Assembly: GCA_033239525.1 (NCBI GenBank)
Contig: BSYO01000006.1
Coordinates: 13,965,319-14,029,318, forward strand
Direction of reading: 5' to 3'
Length of the DNA: 64,000 nt
Source: Nepenthes gracilis
Taxonomy: Eukaryota; Streptophyta; Magnoliopsida; Caryophyllales; Nepenthaceae
The position numbers and the translations under genes were made by a program. The notes below the pieces were generated by a model, which saw only the letters and a list, made by a program, of their open reading frames with translations, did not search any database and was not told where the DNA came from. Below, one piece after another: positions 54,723 through 64,000 of this stretch; positions within the stretch are counted from its first letter, which is position 1; the number at the start of each line of letters is the position of its first letter.

Positions 54723-56985
54723 AAAAAAAAAATCTCTTTATGGGGATCAGGTGTCATTGGCGGAATCATTCCTTGCCGGCCGTGTCTTGTCTGGAGCCTT
54801 GGCTACTTTAAGCTCTACTTTCGGGCCAATTTGAAGGCTTCCGTGTCTGTTGATGGGCTTCCTGCCCATTCACCCCTTTTCCAAAAAAAAAAAAAAAAAA
54901 ACGAAAAAAAACAGACCTTTGTTTTACCCAGAGGAAATAGAAGTCATTCTTTGGGTTCTTTTCTGTCTTTTTGACTTTGGCCTTTTTGCTTTCCCCTACT
55001 GGGGTCTATTCCGCCTTGGGCTGTTTCTTTTGTCTCGGCGTCGTTATTTTTGTTTTCTCGCCGTTACATTCTTTTCTCACCGTCTCCTCTTCTCTGGGAG
55101 ATTTTTTTTCTGCCTTTTCTTCCCCTTTCACAAAAAAAAAAAAGAAGAAGATTGGAGAGTGAGAGTTCTGTCTCTCTTTACAGTTGTGGCTCGGTAATGT
55201 CCTGTGCTGAATGGATATAGTTTTGCGATATTTGAATATGCATTGGGTTTCTGGCAGTGGTGTACGGTATCTTCTCCTTGATGATGCTGATGCATTTTCC
55301 ATTGGGCGATATGATATCGATCTTGGGCGCCCCCAAAGATTCCCCAGTTTTTTCATTTCGTTTGGTATTGCCGGGCAGCTGGACCTTGCTGCCGTAGATT
55401 CATAGCTGATCTCTTGTGTGTGCTGTTTGTTGTAGCTGCAATCCCTCATATATGCTATATGGCTTTTAAATGCCGTGTTGAATTGCAACAGCTGGTGGAT
55501 TTGGTTATTGGCCGGTTCTTGCTTTTTGTCTGTGTATGGCTTGCAGTTGGAAATTGCCTGTGGAGTTGTTTTCCTCCTGTTGTGTTAGGTGTTTCTATCT
55601 GATGGTGTTTATGAAGGGGATCGGTTGGTGATGGCCTGTCGGTATATGTGACATCTGGTGGATTCTTCTCTAAAAAATGCTGATGCCACTAATGTCTGTG
55701 TCTGTGCGGATGGTGTCGCATGTCCGGGCGATAGGCATGGTCTGTGGGGCGTGGAGGTGCAGGCGGTGTGAATGAGCTGCAGCCCCTACTTATGCTTTCT
55801 ACTGCCGTTTCGACGTGACCTATGCTTTGGTTATGATGCTTTCTTTGAGTTGGTTCTCCGAGGTTGTGAATGCCAATTGGTTTTTGGCGTGGAAAAGCTG
55901 GTTGCCATGATTGATCATGTTGATTATGCAACCTGTGGATAGTCTTGTGGATTTTGCTTGACCTTGCTTTTCTTTGGTTGATCTAGTATCCATCTGAATC
56001 GATCGTTTGTTGGTCTCTATTGGACCAAAGTTGGATGTCTCACGAAAAGTGCTCGTTTGATTCATTTTCTTCACCGAAGTTCTCCTCCGAAGATGGATGT
56101 TCGTGAAATTGATCGTGCATTCTTTGTTTGCAGATTTTGTGTGGGTGGAATTGGTGCTTGATTCTTTGGGTAAAGAAATGGAAATGCTGATTTTGGTTCT
56201 TGGGTGGCTAGATTTATGGAGATCAGGTTGGTCTAGAGTTGGTGCGGGGAAGTGTTCACCGCCAATTTCTCCCCGCTCGTAATTGGCAGAAAAGATGCAG
56301 GCCCATTTTCTTGAGTAGAAAGAATAGTTTTTTTGACATGAATCGACCTCTCCTTATGGGAATTGATGATGCAGTGGATTGGCACTATGAAATTCCTTCA
56401 ATTTGTATCAGCTGCTGGCTGTCTAAAGTTGAAGATAGAGCTACGCTCCCTATCCCCATTGGAGTTTTCCTGATAAACTATTTTTTTCTTTTGCTGTGTG
56501 TTATTGGTGGGTTGCGTTGCTTGCGGCTGATTTACATGTTTTATCTAGGAGTTGTTTTTTTGGCACTCGGGGTATGCTCTAGTTGTTCTAATTCCTAGTT
56601 GGCAAAAACACTTGGACTTAGAATATCGTTTTGTAAATTTTTTAATTTTTTAATTCATTTTACTTACTAAAAAAAAAATGAAGGCTTTGCTAGACTTAAT
56701 GGGTGTGTGTGCAAGAAGATCAAATCAACTGTTGATCTTGATATAACACCCGATTCAATCAATCAGATCACCAGCAAATATTCCCTGGCTGATCTTGTCG
56801 ATGTTGAGCCTACATCTGTAAGCCCGAGGGGTTCATCGGATGGTGATCAGCTGGGTGGGGTTCAGGAAGCCATTGGAAAGGGTTTGCTCCCTCTAGGTTC
56901 AGATGATCTCTCCCTCTGAGGAAGCTGAGGCAGATGAGGCTGACCCAATGTTTCATGCCCTCCAGTTATTACTGGAAACTGAAGT
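54723..56985. repeat. 2.27-kb tandem duplication, unit 2
   Basis: Second unit; see 52446-54710. It continues without a break into the rest of ORF1 at 56986, so it is probably the original and unit 1 the copy. Confidence 0.85.
54921..56677 (+). mobile_element. HL element 3' region (unit 2)
   Basis: Second copy of 52636-54412, with the same HL 3' end at about 56565-56677 (CGGGGTATGCTC, TTTACTTACTAAAAAAAAA). Confidence 0.6.
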
Positions 56986-57523
56986 CGCTCAACTACTTTT
57001 TGCCGCCTTACATCCTGAACATGACGACCTTGTTCTTGATTTCCTAAATAGCTGTTGGTGCGCTGTCAGCGATGAGACAAATTATGAATTCAAATCATCT
57101 TATTCTTTGGATGAGGAGGATCAGGACTTTTCCTCGAGAGCTTATTTGGCAGCCCTCAGACTGTTAATGGTTGGCGAAGGTTCTCAAATTCACATTTCTT
57201 CCTTGTCTCCCGTCATGGAGAAGGTAGTTTTTGGTTTCCTGTCTACTCTGTTGAAAGCAAAAATGACTTTACTGGCATCTCAATTTAGCAATATGGCAGA
57301 ATTAATGGCTGGTCTCCTTGGTGCTGCCTCTAAGACCTCTTCGATGCGGCCTGATCGAAGAGGTATAGAAGTGGATAGCCCTCAAGTTTCGTCCAGCTCG
57401 ATGGTACTTGGCAATATGCCAAGTCTCGGAGACGGCGAATATCTAAGTCCAAGAACATTTGGTACCCTCATACATGAGAGCCTGGTGGCTCTGGGTTTGG
57501 GGCTTGGCTGGCTCTTCGATTAG
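56702..57523 (+). pseudogene. HL ORF1: acidic N-part, helical region, basic tail (two frameshifts)
   Basis: Frame 1 (to 56919) has DITPDSINQITSKYSLADLV. An extra C near 56909 shifts to frame 2 (56903-57523) with SEEAEADEADPMFHALQLLL, LDFLNSCWCAVSDETNYEFK, SSYSLDEEDQDFSSRAYLAA and LRLLMVGEGSQIHISSLSPV, then EKVVFGFLSTLL and ASQFSNMAELMAGLLGAA. After another shift near 57400 a third frame reads TWQYAKSRRRRISKSKN and stops, matching TWQHAKSRRRRKSVSKK at 63639. The helical region has relatives at 18557, 34866 and 37675. No known domain is recognised; the function is unknown. It is the most complete copy of this region. Confidence 0.72.
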
Positions 57524-58073
57524 GCCTTTTGCTAGATTACACTTTGCCGGGGACTATTGGTGCTGTTTTGTTGCTGCTTAAGGGGGATGCTACTGGATTT
57601 TTGCCATGTTGCTGTGGAGAGTAGTTGTTCCTGACGTGGTGTAGGAATAAAATCCTGGTGGTGCCGGTGCTAAAGGGCTCTCTTCTGACCCTGCTTTGTT
57701 TTGATTTTGCTATGATTAAGGGAATAGTTGCTGGATAGGATGTTGGCTCCATTTTGCTGAGTCTTGGTGCTTGGCGGTTTGTTGTTGCTAAAGTTTGTGG
57801 CTTCCAGGTTTGGCTGACGTGGGTCGTTTGGAAAGTATGATGTTCAAATGCCGATTTGAAATGCTGATGTGGCTAGTGTGGCTGATGTGGCTCAATTTGT
57901 TGCTAGATAGGTTTAGTTGCGATCAAATGCCGATCTGGAATGAGGTTTTGTTTCGGCCAGTTTGGAAAGTATGCTGAATATGTAGGTTAGTAGGTTTTGG
58001 CCGGTTTGCTTTTGCTTGGTTTGGCCGGTGTGGAGTTGCGGCCTGTTTGGACTACCTGACGTGGCCTGTAGCT

Positions 58074-58168
58074 TTTTTTTTGGTAAGTAAAAAACTGAGA
58101 ACAAGAAAATTTAACCACAAGATGCCATGTCGACTTTTTTTAGTATTACATGTACCGCCCAGTTCTCG
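58074..58168 (-). mobile_element. 95-bp retroelement-tail insertion with 14-bp TSD
   Basis: CGTGGCCTGTAGCT occurs at 58060-58073 and 58169-58182. The insert begins with poly(T) and GGTAAGTAA but diverges from the HL hairpin afterwards, so it is a variant or heavily truncated copy. Confidence 0.88.
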
Positions 58169-59204
58169 CGTGGCCTGTAGCTGCCGTTTAACAAATGTTA
58201 GCCGGATGGTTTTCTCGGCTAGTATGTGATAAACTGCCGATTTGGAATACGGTTATGTTTCGGCCGGGTTGGGACAGTTTGCTGTATATGCCGAACTATG
58301 GTTTTCGGCCGGTTTACCTTTGCTAGGTGTTCTGCAATCCAAATGGACAAGGAGGCTGTATGTGCTTTTCGACTGATTTAGCGCAAATGGCTGTGTATGC
58401 TTTTCGCCCGGTATATAACATTTGCTGGTTTGGAAAGCTGTTTGGGGATTTATTCGGTTGTGCCGTAAGGCTCGTGGCGATTTGGTTTTGCCTAGTGTGG
58501 AGGAGAGGCCGATTTGGTCTAAATGACGTGGCTTGTAAACCTACTGTAGTTTTACAACTGAAAGCCAGAAGGCTTTTCGCCCGTGTTGCAATCAAATGCC
58601 GATTTCGTGTTCTGTTTCAGCCGATTTTGAAAGTATGCTGAAGATGCTGGTTTGCGGGCACTGGCCAATTTGCTTTTTCTTGGGTTTGCCCGATGTGGAA
58701 TGGAGGCTGGTTTTGGCATTGATGACGTGGCCTGTAGCTGGCGTTGTACAAGCAAGCTCGGTATGCAACGTTACGATGATCTGAGCATTTTTTGCCTAGT
58801 ATGCTGAAGGCTTCTGGCGGTTTTCAACTCTATGCGATGTGGTTGCCCTGTTCGGCTACCCAGTTTGGCTGACATGGGATAATTTGGACACACCGGTCTT
58901 CTCTTTCCTTCCTGGTCTGGGCGGCCTATTCTTAATTAGCTGGTTTGCTGTTATATGCTACGTCTGTAGCCATTGCTGCCGATACAATATTCTAATGACT
59001 CAGTTGGAGACTTTTACTGTGGTGTCTTTGATCTTGTTGATCTAATTTTGTTGTATTTTTTTTCTTCATGACTTATGTCATGGTCTCAGGGGACTCCCTT
59101 GCTGCTATGTTCTTACTCCAAGTTGGCAAAACACTTGGAATAGAATATAGATTTTGTACTTTTATTTATTTTTAATATAATTTAGTTACTTACCAAAAAA
59201 AAAG

Positions 59205-59686
59205 ATGGTGGTACGCTGGCTCCTCCCCTCAGTCAAGCAGATGCTATCAGTGCCTCAAGAAAAATGTCTGCAGTGACTCTGAGCGGCCTTGTAACGCACT
59301 GTAGCCATGATAAGGATTGTCTGCTAGGTAGGGATGAACATTTTAAGTGCCCTCCTGGCTCTGATGTCCAGCATCCATGTTCTGACTCTCTTTGTGCTCT
59401 GGATGAGAAGCCCGCTCGTGCCTCCCTCGACCCTAATTTGAATGGTGCCCTAAGCATGCAGTCTAATAAACAAAGACCAATCTCCACCTCTGCCTCTGTC
59501 GCTAACACCTCTTCGAATCCTTCCGTGACTCCCCCACTTTCTTTTGGACTATTAGGATCTAATCCTAGTATGGAAAAATTTGTCAAGAGTAGGGGACGAA
59601 AATCCTCTAGAAACCATAAAAAATCCCAGGGTCGTAAAAAATCTTCCCCCTCTCACCCTCAACCCATGATTAACATCACCCTGTAG
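59205..59686 (+). pseudogene. LINE-B ORF1 C-terminal part
   Basis: Open frame 59264-59686 (upstream part also partly open). It is Ser/Pro-rich, followed by a basic tail KSRGRKSSRNHKKSQGRKKS and HPQPMINITL, with TAG at 59684-59686. ORF2 begins in another frame within the last codons. DUF4283 is missing because the element is truncated just after an HL tail. Likely nucleic-acid-binding tail of a LINE ORF1; inferred. Confidence 0.65.
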
Positions 59687-61690
59687 GAATGTGAGGGGAC
59701 TAAATGGGTTTGTTAAAGCCCATGAAGTCAATAACCTCATCAGCTCTCACGGCTGCAATATTGTTGGTTTGGTGGAAACTAAAGTAGCGGAGAGGAACTC
59801 TACTTCCATCTATTTTTTTTGGTAAGTAAATTAAAATTAAAATAATCAAAATTACAAGATGTTGTTCTAACTCCAAGTATTTCGCCGACTTAAAGGTAGA
59901 ACAACGAGCTAGGGTATTCCCGAGCACCACCATGAACCAATTCATTCTACTTCCATCTTTGCTAGGATTAGACCTCATTGGACTTGGTCCATGAATTACT
60001 CTGACTCTTCACTTGGATGGATTTGGGTTGGCTGGAACCCCCTCAAGGTGGCGGTGAAAATTCTCTCTACGAAAGACCACGTTATTCATACCGAAGTCCT
60101 GGTTCTTGAGGAAAATTTCCCCTGCCTCCTGTCTTTTATTTACGATGCTAACTCGGATTGTCTTCGTAGGCTCCTTTGGGAAGCCTTAGGAAGATGTCTA
60201 GTCACCCGGGTGACCTCCCTTGGGCTGCTCTTGGTGATTTCAATACTATCAGATCACCGTCCGAGGCCCTTGGAGGTATCTGTCACTACAAAAGCTCTTT
60301 AGACCTTGATCAATGCCTCAGGGATTGTGATCTTGAGGATGTTTGCCAAGAAGGTTTGCACTACACCTGGAATGACGGTCGGGACTCATCTATCCGCATT
60401 TCCAGGAAGTTAGATAGAGTCATCGTAAATGGCCATTAGCTCGATCATTTCAAAAGGGCCAAAGCCTTTTCCCCCCTGCCAGGCTGTCAGACCACTCCCC
60501 TTGCATTCTTCTTCCTACTGATAAGTCTATAAGAAAGCACGGCATGTTTCATTTTAATAATTTTCTCACCAAATCCCCAAAATTTCACCTTGTGGTTAAG
60601 GATGCTTGGAAGGAAGAGATCAACGGCACACCCATATTTTGGCTGGGGTCCAAACTAAAAAAGGTGAAATTTGCTCTCAAAACTCTAAATGTCCATGAAG
60701 GTGATGTTCATGAGGACGCTATGCGAACCCAAAAGAATTTAGAGGATATCCAAGGTAAGATGCCTTCACCTCTTGGGTGTTGCCATGAGGAACGTTCCTG
60801 TAGGGCAGCTTACTACTCTGCTATAGCAAAGGAGGCTGACCTTATTCAACAAAAAGCTAAGATAAAGTGGCTTAAAAGGGAGACCAGTGTACAAAATTCT
60901 TTTTCAAGACCGTTAATGGAAACAACAACAGAAATAGGATTATCTCCCTCCTTAATGAGTCTGGGAACCCAACTGTTGGGGTTGAGGATGCTCAAAAATT
61001 GGTTGTTGATCAGTTAAGGAGGGCTCTCGGTTCTGGCCCTCGGTTCTGGCCGTTCCCAGGGATCGGCGGACGCCTCTCAGCTTCGCCCCTTCATCCTCCA
61101 CACTGTTTTGAACTTTCTGACTTGCCCCCTTACTGACCCGATTAGTGAGAAGGAGATCCGCAAGGCGATCTTCTCTATTGGTGACTACAGAGCCCCTGGC
61201 CCTGATGGCTTCACCTCTAAATTCTTTAAGGACTCCTGGAGATTCGTTGGTCAGTCTTTCTATGAAGCTATTTTTAATTTCTTCAATCATGGAAAGCTCC
61301 TCAAACAATTGAACACTACTATTATTACCCTTATTCGAAAGGTTCAATCCCCGCGCATGGTTTCCGACTACTGCCCCTTATCCTGCTGTAATGTCATCTA
61401 CAAAGTGGTTTCAAATATCATTGCAAATCAGATAAAGATGACATTACCCTATCTTGTTGACAAATGTCAAACGACCTTTGTTGTTGGGCAACAAATTAGC
61501 GACAATATCCTTCTGGCCCAGGAGCTTTTTCATGAATATCATCTGGGTCACGATCCTCACAGATGTACTATGAAGATTGACCTTATGAAAGCATATGACT
61601 CCATCCACTGGGATTTCATCATCACTATTCTGACCCTAATGAAATTTCCTCCTCAAATGGTTGAATGGATTAGGCAGTTCATAGAGTTGG
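59670..61690 (+). pseudogene. LINE-B ORF2: endonuclease and RT N-part (broken)
   Basis: Starts RNVRGLNGFVKAHEVNNLIS (59685 on), giving the AP-endonuclease beta-strand 1 and GLVETKV motif, cut by a 134-bp insertion at 59812-59945. Then WTWSMNYSDSSLGWIWVGWN (59973-60035), LEENFPCLLSFIYDAN, WALLGDFNTI-like sequence (about 60217-60247) and YTWNDGRDSSIRISRKLDRV (60364-60423). The linker (EEINGTPIFWLGSKLKKVKF) follows, then RT fingers in a 225-codon frame from 61108 (GDYRAPGPDGFTSKFFKDSW) to motif A (KIDLMKAYDS, about 61573-61602). It breaks off at MVEWIRQF (about 61683) where HL sequence begins. The FADD box is absent. Frameshifts near 60170-60250 and 60880. Confidence 0.87.
59812..59945 (-). mobile_element. 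134-bp HL insertion with 13-bp TSD in LINE-B endonuclease
   Basis: TCTACTTCCATCT occurs at 59799-59811 and 59946-59958. The insert is the HL 3' module alone on the minus strand: T-run, GGTAAGTAAATT, hairpin 59847-59891 and GGGTATTCCCG box. It interrupts the endonuclease coding region; removing it and one duplication restores colinearity with the LINE. Confidence 0.93.
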
Positions 61691-61786
61691 TAACGTCTTC
61701 TAGAGAGAGATTCTCCCTCTTCTCTCTAGGGCTTCATTTTTCTCTTCGGCTTTTCTATTTCGGGCTTTGGCGCCGCCGGAGGTAGC

Positions 61787-63707
61787 CATGGCCGGCCTCC
61801 TGGGTGCTCCTCTAGGTTCTCTCCCAGACCTCGGCCTTCCCTCTTTTCCCTCTCGGCCTTCTGAACCAGTTGTTTCGCCCATTTCGTCCGCTTTTGCCCA
61901 ACAACTGGACGTTCTCCCTCTGGTTTCTTCTCCCTCGCCGGCTGAGGGCATTTTCAGCACTCCAAAATCTGCGAAGGTGCCAGAATCGAACATCCCTTCC
62001 TGGTCCGACATAGTCCAGAACGGTGAAAATCCTTCTTTCCCTATTCTGTACTTCTTTCCTCCACAGAGTGTGGTTGGTAAAATTTCCCGTATCTCTCCTC
62101 CTCTTAAGGTCATTCAACAAGGTAAGGAAGTCTGAAAATCTACATTACTTGGCTTCTTCTCTGGCAAATCCTTGCACTTCCAATCTGTAGCCCACATTGC
62201 ACGTCAGATTTGGCAGTGATTTGGCATCTGCCATATTGCTGAGAGATAAATGGTTTCTTTCTCTTTCGATTTTCTTCTGATGTTAACTTGGAAGAGGTTC
62301 TGGCCAGAGGCCCGAGGTCATTCAGAGGTAAAATTCTTTTTCTCAAGCGTTGGCTTCCTGGTATGCCATTGGCCAAAGAGAATTTCAATTCTCTCCCGAT
62401 CTGGATTAAATTGCGGAATGTCCCTATTGATTACTGGACCCCTTTGGGCTCAGCTAGATCAGCAGCACGGTGGGCAAACCCATCCAATTTGATGCCGTCA
62501 TGGCTAAGATGGACCGTTTGCATTATGCTCGGGTATGTGTTGAAGTCAAGCAGGATGCTGTTCTCCCGACTAAAATCTTCTTAAGCAATCATTCTGCTTC
62601 AGAGATGGTGTTGGTTGTTGAGGTTTAGGTGGAATCTCTTGACAAATCCAGGAGGTTTTGGCCTTCTGCGGGTAAGTCTCCCAGGAAGGGAGCTTTACCC
62701 ATTATTGGTCCTCTGACATCCACCTCTTCGGCTGGGGTGACTAGTGAATTGGGTTGCCCTTGCAATTCCTCTGCTCCCCTTCTATCTGACTGTCTCCCGG
62801 TCTCTGTCAAGAACCATGAGGTGAAGAATTTGGTGGCCCCATGTGCACAATTTGCTGAGCAGACAGTTGCCGAAGTTTTAGAGGAGGCCCCTGCCTCTCG
62901 TCCTCCTCCTGCTAATGCTGATTCTTTGGGTTCGAGTGATGTCGGGCCTGTGGTGTGTGCTCAGATTGGCATGCTACCAACTAATACTTCTGGTGAGTCT
63001 CAATTAGATTTGGTTGATCTAGACTCCGAATCTGGTGAAAATTTGTTGGATTATGAGGGTTCTTTATCTCCTGATGTCCTGGATGATGATCAGTTACAGG
63101 AGGATCATCCGTGTGCAGTGGCCCTCCTTGAAGGGCATCAGTCTCAGATGCTGAGGCTTCTTCTGGTGTGGGTATTCTGGGCGCTGGAGTTGCCCCACTT
63201 TCCATTAGCCCGTCAGCTACTGGGGACCGAAAGGTCGCTCTTGGTTCCACAATTTCCCCCTCTATCCCAGTTATATCTTTTGAGGATATTGTGAAAAATG
63301 GGTTAGCCGCGTATATTTCTGTGGTTGATCCCCCACGGCCCATTGCTCCTATTCCGAATTCTGATTGCTTGGTAGCAATGGGGGTTTCCTGTTGTGATTC
63401 GGAAGAGTCGCCTTCTACTGCCAGCAAAATCTCCTCTAAAGTTGAGTATTTACGTAAGTAATTGATGGATTATAAGGATAATCGTAACAAGCCTTCATCC
63501 CTAGATTCTACCTCCTGTAGCTCCCATGGTGCTTGTTATGTGGTTGAGGCTCCTGCTTATCCAGAGCATATCGACCATGCCTCTTTGGTTGCTTCTGAAG
63601 TGGATAGATTCCATATTTCGTCTGAGCATGAAGATACCTGGCAGCATGCCAAGTCCCGAAGACGACGTAAATCTGTGTCCAAGAAATTACAGACTCCTCT
63701 TACATGA
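61787..63707 (+). pseudogene. HL ORF1, near full length: DUF4283, acidic linker, basic tail
   Basis: ATG at 61787 (MAGLLGAPLGSLPDLG). SWSDIVQNGENPSFPI (about 61998-62045) and ISRISPPLKVIQQGKEV lead to TGA at 62133-62135, a Trp position in homologues. Other frames then give SLHFQSVAHIARQIWQ, DUF4283 (62290-62560: FLKRWLPGMPLAKENFNSLP, IWIKLRNVPIDYWTPLG, YARVCVEVKQ in a neighbouring frame) and LPTKIFLSNHSASEM. The 62629-63294 frame is an acidic Ser-rich linker (LDLVDLDSESGENLLDYEGS). The shift at about 63150 leads to PVISFEDIVKNGL (63260-63300) and the C-terminus DTWQHAKSRRRRKSVSKKLQ with TGA at 63705. About 640 codons with several stops or shifts. The helical region of other copies is absent. 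Confidence 0.75.
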
Positions 63708-64000
63708 GAGTCTATTGGCTTTGGCCTTGGTCTTCCCTTTTAGCCCGATCGTTCTGCTATCTTGGAGTGGTGTATCTCCAGGCTGCCTCTGGTTGTTTCT
63801 TCATTGTATTGTGTAGATAAGTGTTGGGAAGCTTTTGCCCGATCTTTGTAGTGGTCCTTTGTTGGTTTCTGGAATTGCTATTATACTCCTGTGTTTTTAA
63901 GTAGCAGGGAGCAGATGCTGGCATGTGATGAGGTTTCTCGCTAGATGGTTTTTGCATCCAGTAGGCTTAGAAGCGTCGTTGAGTTTTTTTGCTGTGGCAG
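63708..64000 (+). other. HL 3' region, start
   Basis: Non-coding sequence with TTGG and TTGCTG motifs, homologous in style to 57524 onward. The first 60 bp (GAGAGTCTATTGGCTTTGGC) align with 57476-57530 after the ORF1 stop. Confidence 0.55.

Larger units (their letters stand above)
56678..59204 (+). mobile_element. HL element with ORF1 and complete 3' end
   Basis: It starts in ORF1 immediately after an A-run and runs through the TGCTG/GCCGGT-rich 3' region to hairpin 59111-59147 and TTAGTTACTTACC plus A (59204). About 2.5 kb; the 5' leader and DUF4283 are missing. A 95-bp retroelement-tail insertion sits at 58074-58168. Confidence 0.75.
61700..64000 (+). mobile_element. HL element, 5' half with ORF1, runs off window
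   Basis: The leader GAGAGAGATTCTCCCTCTTC starts at 61703, interrupting LINE-B in the RT. ORF1 spans 61787-63707 and is followed directly by TGCTG/TTGG-rich 3' sequence with no ORF2. The 3' tail is beyond the window. Confidence 0.8.

Overview
This window is plant nuclear DNA made almost entirely of nested retroelements. I found no host protein-coding gene I could defend. A piece of mitochondrial nad5, with its group II intron and adjoining exon sequence, points to a flowering plant (angiosperm-type cis-spliced nad5). L1-clade LINEs (apurinic endonuclease, FADD-box reverse transcriptase, zf-RVT C-terminus, DUF4283-type ORF1) and long LTRs starting TGTAACG (Ty3/chromovirus style) are also typical of angiosperms. 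I cannot name the species. A run of exactly 100 N at 8175-8274 is a scaffold join.

Three kinds of element recur. (1) L1-type LINEs, mostly truncated and frameshifted, whose 3' ends read roughly TTGGAACATATAAAAAA. The best copies lie at 20976-24118 (+), 42112-44189 (-), 11495-15591 (-) and 59205-61690 (+). (2) A second family, here given the working name HL ('half-LINE'). These have a LINE-like 5' leader (GAGAGA..CTCTC) and an ORF1, but no ORF2. They have a long TGCTG-rich 3' region and a sharply conserved 3' module: CCTC.TAGAGG, GGGGTATGCCC, a long hairpin with compensatory changes between subfamilies, and a terminal TACTTACTTACCAAAAAA. About 23 such 3' ends occur in 64 kb. (3) LTRs of a Ty3-like family with clusters of palindromic W-boxes upstream of a TATA box, including one complete 2,686-bp solo LTR.

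Layout: 1-969 partial LTR (-); 970-8174 HL elements nested in each other and in a minus-strand LINE; gap; 8275-15852 a second LTR split by an HL element and a LINE; 15853-20975 mitochondrial nad5 insert interrupted by an HL element, with a 262-bp direct duplication; 20976-24118 LINE with a 646-codon open RT region; 24119-36158 a series of plus-strand HL elements, one complete with a 17-bp target-site duplication; 36159-41990 minus-strand HL elements and two tandem-repeat patches; 42000-46930 a LINE split by the solo LTR; 46931-48150 unassigned AT- and CT-rich DNA; 48151-57523 HL elements, an internally deleted LINE and a 2.27-kb tandem duplication; 57524-64000 HL element, LINE, then the 5' half of another HL element running off the end.

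How the parts may work together: the LINEs supply endonuclease and reverse transcriptase. HL elements encode only a nucleic-acid-binding-type ORF1 (DUF4283 domain and/or an unnamed ~120-residue region, ending in a TW...KSRRRRK basic tail), so they would need reverse transcriptase from elsewhere, as mammalian HAL1 elements do. Several HL insertions carry exact 10-17 bp target-site duplications and 5' truncation, the signature of target-primed reverse transcription. Most ORFs are broken by stops and single-base indels. Differences between duplicate copies are partly indels, so some breaks may be residual assembly error.
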